Shown piece by piece: positions 58,272-64,000 of a stretch of 64,000 bases of DNA. The stretch's first letter is position 1. Each line of letters starts with the position of its first letter. Origin of the DNA: Micromonospora sp. BL4 (GTDB taxonomy: Bacteria > Actinomycetota > Actinomycetes > Mycobacteriales > Micromonosporaceae); assembly GCF_003667505.1 (NCBI RefSeq), contig NZ_RCVJ01000147.1, positions 56,053 to 120,052 of the forward strand. Direction: 5' to 3'. The position numbers and the translations under genes are program-made. The notes beneath the pieces were generated by a model that saw only the letters and a list, made by a program, of their open reading frames with translations, searched no databases and was not told the DNA's origin.

Positions 58272-59579
58272 TCAGGCGGCCTGGCGGCGCAGGTGTGCGG
58301 CGAACGCCTTCAGGTCGCCGAGCAGCACCAGGATGGCGTTGCGGTAGGCGACCGACGCCCACAGGTGCAACTCCTCGTCGTCCAGCCCGCCGAAAGCCGA
58401 CGACAACGCCTTGCGCCGGCGCCGGTCGAGCACCTTGTGCGGGCGGGCGAGCAGGTCGCCCTCCCGGCGCACGGCCTGCAGGTAGGCGGCCACCGCCTCC
58501 TGGTAGTGCCGGCCGGCCACCCGCTCCAGCAGGGTGAACTCGAAGACGTTCAACGCCGCCTCGGACTCCCAGTAGGCGTCGTCACGCACCGGCGCGCTCG
58601 CGAAGTGCCGGCCCATCGCGTGCCGGGCCTCGTAGAGCAGCAGAACGCCCCGGCCGGTGGTGCTCAGCGGCCGGCGGGGCGCCGGCAGCCGCAGCGTGCG
58701 CACCGGCCCGGCACCGGTGAGGTCCAGCGCGCCGGCGTACGACGGCATCCGCTGGGCGCCCGCGGCCGGCTCCGGCACCAGGCAGGCCCGATCCCGGTAG
58801 GCCACCGGGCCGCCGGTGGGCAGCGCGCGAACCGCCGCGGCGTGCAGCTCGGCCAACGGCCGGTCGTCCGGGGTCTGAGCCGGCGAGAGGGTGAGGACGA
58901 GACCGTTGGCGCCGGGCACCGGAACACCCAGCACGCAGGAGCTGCGCAGGAACGCCCAGGTCGCCGCCGCCTCACGGACTCCGCTCGCGACGGCCTGCGC
59001 GTCGGCCCGCCAGTCCCGGGCGATCCGCAGCCGCTGCTGGAGGTCCGCCGTCGCGGCGGCGTCGTGCGGGTACAGCTCCCGGATCGCTCGGGGCAGCGAC
59101 CCGAGGCGCAGGTCCAGCGGGTCGCCGCTCGGTGCGGGCACGGCGTGCCGCGGGCAGTCGGCGTCGGTGTGCGGGTCGCCGGGAACCGCGTGGCAGTCGC
59201 CGAGCCAGCTCGCACCGGGCTGGCCGACCGGCCGGGCGAACGCCAGGTGGGGCACCCGGCCGGTGCGCAGCACCGTCTCGTACTGGGGTCGGGTGCGGGC
59301 GGTCCGCATCAGGTCCAGTGGCAGCACGGGCGCCAGCGCCAGCACCGCTTCGAAGATCGTGCAGTGCGGGCAGGGCGGGCCACCGTTTTCCCGCAGGCGG
59401 TAGCGGCGCAGATGGTCGACGCCGGGCTGCTCCCACTGCACCCCGATGACGCCGTCGCCCTGTGCCATCAGGTAGAGGAATTCGGTCGCCCCGCGCTCGA
59501 GGGTGACCGAGGTCAGCTCGTCGAGGAACTCCCGCTCGGTGACCACCCGCAGGTCGGCATCCGTCGCCCCGGTTGTCAT
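58272..59579 (-). CDS. Unrecognised 435-residue protein
   Basis: Starts at ATG 59579, behind a strong GCGAGGGGGTGCCC ribosome site. Near residue 66 there is a CPHC motif (GGPPCPHCTIFEAVLAL), and near 140-160 further Cys/His residues (WLGDCHAVPG, HTDADCPRHAVPA), which could bind metal. The C-terminal third is helical (FEFTLLERVAGRHYQEAVAAY, AYRNAILVLLGDLKAFAAHL). There are no membrane segments. I do not recognise a family and would not guess a reaction. It is transcribed alone, convergent with the ABC operon. Confidence 0.8.
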   Translation of the reverse strand: MTTGATDADLRVVTEREFLDELTSVTLERGATEFLYLMAQGDGVIGVQWEQPGVDHLRRYRLRENGGPPCPHCTIFEAVLALAPVLPLDLMRTARTRPQYETVLRTGRVPHLAFARPVGQPGASWLGDCHAVPGDPHTDADCPRHAVPAPSGDPLDLRLGSLPRAIRELYPHDAAATADLQQRLRIARDWRADAQAVASGVREAAATWAFLRSSCVLGVPVPGANGLVLTLSPAQTPDDRPLAELHAAAVRALPTGGPVAYRDRACLVPEPAAGAQRMPSYAGALDLTGAGPVRTLRLPAPRRPLSTTGRGVLLLYEARHAMGRHFASAPVRDDAYWESEAALNVFEFTLLERVAGRHYQEAVAAYLQAVRREGDLLARPHKVLDRRRRKALSSAFGGLDDEELHLWASVAYRNAILVLLGDLKAFAAHLRRQAA

Positions 59580-59749
59580 GGGCACCCCCTCGCGGACCGG
59601 ACGCATCGACCAACGCCGAACCGTGTCCACCGTACCTGGGCGGCCTTCCGGCCCGCGCCCCCACACGCGTTCCGGGAACTGTCACCAATCCGTCGGCTCA
59701 CCGTCGATTCGGCCCACCCCCGACTCCCGTCGGCGTCGGGCGTCCGCGA

Positions 59750-61324
59750 TCAATCGGTCTTCTCGAGGCCCAGCAGGCGGATCTCCTCGTTGTCCAGCCC
59801 CGACTGAAGGTCGAGCAGCACGAGATCGTCGATCTCCCGGCTGTCACGCAACCGGGTGATCTCCCGCCGTTTGTGGTCGAGGACCGCGAGGCGCAGTTGG
59901 CGTTCGATCCGGATCTCCTCGGCGGTACGCCCGGTGCCCTCGTTGGCGTCCTCCAGGTGCCGCTGGTACTCAGCTTGCAGCCGGCGGACCGCCTCCTCGT
60001 CGGCGCCGACCTCCTCGGCGATCCCGGGCAGCGCGGCCAGGCCCGCCTCGGTGGCCCGCTGGCGTGCCTGCCGCAACTCGTCGGCCCGCTCGGGGTCGCC
60101 GACCAGCCCCGCCCAGCGCACCACCACCGGCAGGGTGGTGCCCTGAAGGAGCATGATCAGCACGATCACCAGCGAGGTGACGAAGATGATCAGGTCGCGT
60201 TCGGCCACCGGTTGACCGGACACCGTCGCCGTCGGGACCGCCAGGGCGGCGGCGAGCGAGACCGCACCCCGGAAACCCGACCAGCCGGCGACGGTGCCGA
60301 CCCGCCAGCCGCCGCCTCCCTGGCCCCTGCGCGCCACTCGGGGGTCCAGCAGCTTCACCGATTCCGCCGTGACGTAGACGAAGAGCAGCCGGGTGACGAG
60401 GACGACCACGGTGACCACCACCACGATCGTCAGCGCGCGCTGCGGCGAGGCGCTGGTGATGCTCCGCACCGCCCGGGGAATCTGCGTGCCCAGCAGGACG
60501 AACAGCCCACCGTTGATCAGGAACGTGGACAGGTCCCAGAACGCGTACGCCAGCACCCGCGACCGGGCGCGGATCACCCGGGGACCGGCGTAGGCCAGCA
60601 CCAGCCCGGCGACCACGACCGCCAGCACGCCGCTGGCGTGCACCGCGTCGGCGAGCAGAAACGCCGTGAACGGCGTCAGCACGCTCAGCCCGCCCTCGCG
60701 CAGGGGATCGTCGAGCCGTTTGCGGACCAGCACCACGGCGCCGCCGACCAGCAGGCCGGCGATCACTCCCCCGGCGCTGGCGCCGACGAACTCCTCGCCG
60801 ATCCCGAGCGCGCCGGGTTCCGCTTCCCGGGTGAGCAGACCCACGGTCACCGCGAAGAGCACCAGCGCGGTGCCGTCGTTGATCAGGCTCTCCGCGTGCA
60901 GGGTGGTCAGGAGCTTCCGGGGCAGCCGCTTGGCCAGCCCGGTGACCGCGGCGGCGTCGGTCGGCGCGAGGACCGCCCCGAGCACCCAGGCGGCGGCGGG
61001 GTTCACCCCGAACGCCTGCGCGGTCAGCGACACCGTGACCATGGTGAGCACCACCAGCACCACGGCGAGCAGCCCGATCACCGGGAAGTTGGCCCGGATC
61101 TCACGCAGGCTGATGGTGAGACTCTCCCGGTAGAGGATCGCCGGCAGGAAGATCAGCAGCACCAGGTCCGGCTCCAGGGTCAGCTCGGACAGCGGCGGCG
61201 CCAGCCCGAGCAGCACCCCGAACGCGATGAGCAGGACGGGTGGCGCGACCCTGTACCGGCCGCCGAGCGTGGTGCCGACGAGGACGGTGACGCCCAGCAC
61301 CACGATCAGGACGAGCGCCTCCAC
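59750..61324 (-). CDS. Na+/H+ antiporter, CPA1 family
   Basis: 524 residues from GTG at 61324 (AAGGGGGTACGC upstream). About twelve helices are present. The conserved acidic sites are GAVLAPTDAAAVTGLA and HAESLINDGTALVLFAVT (the ND ion-binding pair), followed by GWSGFRGAVSLAAALAVP, all hallmarks of NhaP/NHE-type CPA1 antiporters. A cytoplasmic tail of about 110 residues is charged and helical (RRLQAEYQRHLEDANEG). It exchanges Na+ (or K+) for H+. Its C-terminal tail may be regulatory. Confidence 0.92.
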   Translation of the reverse strand: MEALVLIVVLGVTVLVGTTLGGRYRVAPPVLLIAFGVLLGLAPPLSELTLEPDLVLLIFLPAILYRESLTISLREIRANFPVIGLLAVVLVVLTMVTVSLTAQAFGVNPAAAWVLGAVLAPTDAAAVTGLAKRLPRKLLTTLHAESLINDGTALVLFAVTVGLLTREAEPGALGIGEEFVGASAGGVIAGLLVGGAVVLVRKRLDDPLREGGLSVLTPFTAFLLADAVHASGVLAVVVAGLVLAYAGPRVIRARSRVLAYAFWDLSTFLINGGLFVLLGTQIPRAVRSITSASPQRALTIVVVVTVVVLVTRLLFVYVTAESVKLLDPRVARRGQGGGGWRVGTVAGWSGFRGAVSLAAALAVPTATVSGQPVAERDLIIFVTSLVIVLIMLLQGTTLPVVVRWAGLVGDPERADELRQARQRATEAGLAALPGIAEEVGADEEAVRRLQAEYQRHLEDANEGTGRTAEEIRIERQLRLAVLDHKRREITRLRDSREIDDLVLLDLQSGLDNEEIRLLGLEKTD

Positions 61325-61450
61325 GCGTACCCCCTTGATCCACGGCGGACGGTGGCCGCGCCGCCGGGTTCCATCTGACCGCACGCCGCCGGTCGGTTCC
61401 CGGCGAACCGGCAAGTCGCCGGGGGCGGCGGGTGATCCCGCAGCCTCCGA

Positions 61451-64000
61451 TCAGGCCGGGGAGGCGGCGGCGCGGGCCCGGGCGGTGACCGCGCGGGCGG
61501 TACGGCGGTGCCCGGCCGCCTCGTCGTCGCGGCCCAGGGCGGCGGCCAGGTCGGCGAGGTGCCCGGCCACCGGGCCGACGGTGAGCACCCCGCTGCCGGC
61601 GGCCAGCTCATCGGCGGCCGGCCGGAGTTCGGCGGCGACGCGTTCCATGGTGGCCCGGTCGCCCAGGGCGAGCGCCGCGCGGGCGGTGAGGCAGAGCCGC
61701 GCCTCGCGCAGCAGATCGTGCGGTCCCTCCGGGAGGGCGCGCAGGGCCGCTCCGGCAGCGTCCCGGTCGCCGGCGGCGACGAGCAGCAGCGGTCGGACCC
61801 ACGGCTCGTGGGGGCCCCAATCCAGGCCCGCCCAGTCCTCGCCGTGGAGCCCGGGGACGGGCTGGTCGACGACGCCGTCCGGCCCGGATTCCGGCCGGTC
61901 GACGGCACCGGCCAGGCGCAGCCCGAGCAGGGCGAGCGGGAGCAGCCCCCGGCTCAGGCCCGGCATCGCGTCGGTGGGCAGACCGTCGGCAGCCGCCTGG
62001 TACGCGTCCGCCGCCGCGGCCCGCTCGCCGGACAGCGCCAGCCGCAGCGCGGCGTACCAGCGGGTGAAGACACCGACCAGCGGCAGCTCGTACCGCTCCG
62101 CGAGGCGGTCGGCGGCGCGGGCGTGCGCGTCGGCGCCGGCGGGGTCGGCCAGCGCGCAGCGGGCCTGCACCAGGACGAGGTGGCCCAGCACCTCGAAGGT
62201 CACCAGCTGGTGGCGGGCGGCCAGGTCGACCAGCTCGGCGCCGATCCGGGCCCGCTCAGAGGCCAGGCCGACGCGGTGGAAGGCGTGCATGAAGCGGGCG
62301 TTGAGCGCGAAGGCCAGCAGGCCGGGGTCCGCGGCGGTCCGGGCGAGTTGCTCGGCCTCCTGCGCTGCCCGGCGGCCACGGTCGGTGGTGGTGCCGCGCA
62401 ACTCCAGCGCGAGGGTGCTCAGCAGCCGGCTGCGCTGCGCGGAGCCGGTCGGGCCGAGGGCGGTCAGGGCGCGCTCGGCGGCCTGGACGATCCGCCCGGA
62501 GAGCCGGTCGTCGTCGTTGCGGGTCCAGATGGCGGGCACGTCGAAGCCGGCCAGCACCTCCGCGACCAGGCGAGGGTCGCCGATCGACTCGGCGTCGGCG
62601 ATCACCTCGGCCCGGCGCCGTCGCGCCTCGTCCAGCCGGCCGGTCACGGCCAGCGCGCGACTCAGACCGAGCACCCCGTTCAGCCGCTCGCGCCGCCCGC
62701 TCCCGCCGGTCCGGTCGTACGCGTCGACCACCTGCGCCCACAGCCGGGCGGCCTCGTGCGGGTTGCCGGCCCGCTCGGCCTGTGCCGCGGCGGTGCCGGC
62801 GTAGCCGGCGGCGCTCCGGGCGGCCTCCGGTCCACCGGCGTGCAGCAGGTGGTGCGCCAACGCGGCGGGATCGGTCGGTTGGCGCCGCTGCAACACCTCC
62901 GCCGCGGCCGCGTGCAGGGCTGCGCGGCGCGGCGCGGACAGGTCGGCGTAGAGCGTGTCGCGGACGAGAATGTGGGTGAACCTCAGCCGCCCGTCGGGTT
63001 CCTGCTCGCTGAGGAAGCCGGCCCGCAACGCACGGTCCACGGCGTCCAGCAGGGTCGTGGGGTCGCCGGCCAGCGCGCCGAGCACCTCCGGGTCGAGGTC
63101 CCGCCCGAGTACGGCCGCCTGCCGCAGCACGGTGCGGGTCGGCGCGGGTAGCTGCGCCAGCCGATGCCGGATGACGTCGCGCACCCCGGGCGGCACCGCC
63201 GCCAGCGCCCGGCCGCCCTCGACCGCGTACAGCTGGGCCAGCTCCCGTACGAAGAACGGGTTGCCGCCGCTGCGCTGGTGGATCAACCGTACGGTGGGCG
63301 GGTCCAGCTCCGCCCCGGCGACGACGCGGGCCAGGTCACCGGTCGCCGGCGCGGACAGGCCGGCGAGGTACTCCCGCACCGGCTCCAGTCGAGCGGCCCG
63401 GGCCAGTGCGGCGGTCAGCTCCGGGCTGATCTCGGTGGCCCGGTAGGTGCCGAGGATCAGCACCGGCCCGGTGGCCGGCTGTGGGCCGGTGAGCAGCACG
63501 GTCAGCAGGTCCAGGGTGTCCCCGTCGGCGCGGTGCAGATCGTCGAGGACCAGCAGCACCGGCCGCCGGTCGGCGACCGCGGAGATCAGCGACGCCACCG
63601 CGCGGTGCCGGCGGAACCGGGCCACCGCGGGGTCGCTCGTGGCCCCGGCGCCATCGACCGCGTCGTCGGTGCCAGCGCCGTCGGTGGGGGCGGTCGGTCC
63701 GGCGAGCGCGTCCGTGATCTGTGTCCACGGCCAGGCCGCCGGGGCGCCCTCGTACTCCGGGCTGCGGCCCCACGCCGTGGCCCAGCCGTCGGCGGCGAGC
63801 CGTCGGGTCAGCGTCTCGGCCAGTGCCGTCTTGCCGGCGCCCGGGTCCCCGCTGAGCAGGGCGAGGGTCGGTTGGCCGTGCCGGAAGGCGACCTCGGCGG
63901 CCTGCCGCAGCCGGTCCAGCTCCGCGTCGCGGCCGACGAACGGACGCTCCCTGACCGGTCCCGTCCACCCGGATCGAACGGGTCCGGCCAGGTCCAGAGC
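61451..64000 (-). CDS. Large AAA/TPR transcriptional regulator, 5' end missing
   Basis: The reading frame is open to the window edge; 849 residues are visible. A PFVGRDAELDRLRQAAEVAF opening and Walker A LLSGDPGAGKTALAE are followed by Walker B VLLVLDDLHRADGDTLDLL. A long TPR-like helical region then runs to the end. There is no LuxR-type helix-turn-helix at the C-terminus, so the DNA-binding part must be N-terminal. A SARP/BTAD-type (AfsR-like) regulator is therefore the best fit; the missing end would settle this. Nothing nearby shows its target. Confidence 0.82.
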   Translation of the reverse strand, partial: ALDLAGPVRSGWTGPVRERPFVGRDAELDRLRQAAEVAFRHGQPTLALLSGDPGAGKTALAETLTRRLAADGWATAWGRSPEYEGAPAAWPWTQITDALAGPTAPTDGAGTDDAVDGAGATSDPAVARFRRHRAVASLISAVADRRPVLLVLDDLHRADGDTLDLLTVLLTGPQPATGPVLILGTYRATEISPELTAALARAARLEPVREYLAGLSAPATGDLARVVAGAELDPPTVRLIHQRSGGNPFFVRELAQLYAVEGGRALAAVPPGVRDVIRHRLAQLPAPTRTVLRQAAVLGRDLDPEVLGALAGDPTTLLDAVDRALRAGFLSEQEPDGRLRFTHILVRDTLYADLSAPRRAALHAAAAEVLQRRQPTDPAALAHHLLHAGGPEAARSAAGYAGTAAAQAERAGNPHEAARLWAQVVDAYDRTGGSGRRERLNGVLGLSRALAVTGRLDEARRRRAEVIADAESIGDPRLVAEVLAGFDVPAIWTRNDDDRLSGRIVQAAERALTALGPTGSAQRSRLLSTLALELRGTTTDRGRRAAQEAEQLARTAADPGLLAFALNARFMHAFHRVGLASERARIGAELVDLAARHQLVTFEVLGHLVLVQARCALADPAGADAHARAADRLAERYELPLVGVFTRWYAALRLALSGERAAAADAYQAAADGLPTDAMPGLSRGLLPLALLGLRLAGAVDRPESGPDGVVDQPVPGLHGEDWAGLDWGPHEPWVRPLLLVAAGDRDAAGAALRALPEGPHDLLREARLCLTARAALALGDRATMERVAAELRPAADELAAGSGVLTVGPVAGHLADLAAALGRDDEAAGHRRTARAVTARARAAASPA

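Noticed and set aside
1..64000. tRNA or rRNA genes, insertion sequences, prophage or integrase genes
   Set aside because: No cloverleaf with a conserved T-arm, no rRNA-like stretch, no transposase or integrase motif and no long terminal inverted repeats were seen by eye.

Overview
The window is very GC-rich, with GTG, TTG and ATG starts, tight ATGA/GTGA overlaps, strong GGAGG ribosome binding sites, a SAM-IV riboswitch, a ydaO-type (c-di-AMP) riboswitch, an ECF sigma/DGPF pair and actinobacterial topoisomerase IV genes. Together these indicate a chromosomal segment of an actinomycete. The protein flavours fit Micromonosporaceae (Micromonospora-like), but that family-level placement is inference.

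Region 1 (about 1-26.1 kb) is a cell-envelope glycopolymer locus. It begins with a truncated ABC-2 permease and its ATPase (TagGH/Wzm-Wzt type). These are followed by a fused cytidylyltransferase-SDR enzyme (CDP-ribitol synthase type) and a membrane-anchored TagF-like polyol-phosphate polymerase. A leftward block then carries an alpha/beta hydrolase, a C39-like peptidase under a c-di-AMP riboswitch, two poorly known proteins and an acyltransferase-3. The locus resumes with a pyruvyl transferase, a GT2 glycosyltransferase and a full set of pseudaminic-acid-type genes: pseH and pseI at 13.0-14.6 kb, and pseB, pseC, pseF and pseG at 19.5-26.1 kb. An inverted five-gene operon (14.6-19.3 kb) is wedged between the two pse halves. 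It encodes an acyl carrier protein, a FabG-like reductase, an AMP-forming ligase, a LuxE-like acyl-protein synthetase and a LuxC-like acyl reductase. This is the most unusual part of the window. I infer a teichoic/teichulosonic-acid-like wall polymer in which nonulosonic acid, pyruvate and an unusual acyl or reduced-acyl group may decorate a polyol-phosphate chain.

Region 2 (26-45.9 kb) holds a frameshifted multi-pass membrane protein gene, AlkB, and a GT-C plus GT2 pair that looks like a polyprenyl-phosphate sugar system. It also holds topoisomerase IV (parE-parC, leftward), a methyltransferase with a permease-like partner, a decayed uridine-kinase-like pseudogene with a 23-bp tandem duplication, a secreted SGNH hydrolase, a second alpha/beta hydrolase, and several conserved small or membrane proteins (DUF72, DinB, Pr6Pr).

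Region 3 (45.9-64 kb) is mostly ordinary chromosome. It carries a glycogen-debranching-type enzyme coupled to an SCP2-like protein, a DinB-like protein, a 2'-5' RNA ligase family protein, the ECF sigma/DGPF pair, a CorA transporter and an APC permease. A polar-amino-acid ABC transporter operon follows, preceded by a SAM-IV riboswitch and a short cysteine-bearing leader ORF, which points to sulfur amino acid uptake. The window ends with an unrecognised 435-residue protein, a CPA1 Na+/H+ antiporter and a truncated AAA-type transcriptional regulator. I saw no rRNA, tRNA, CRISPR array, insertion sequence or prophage.
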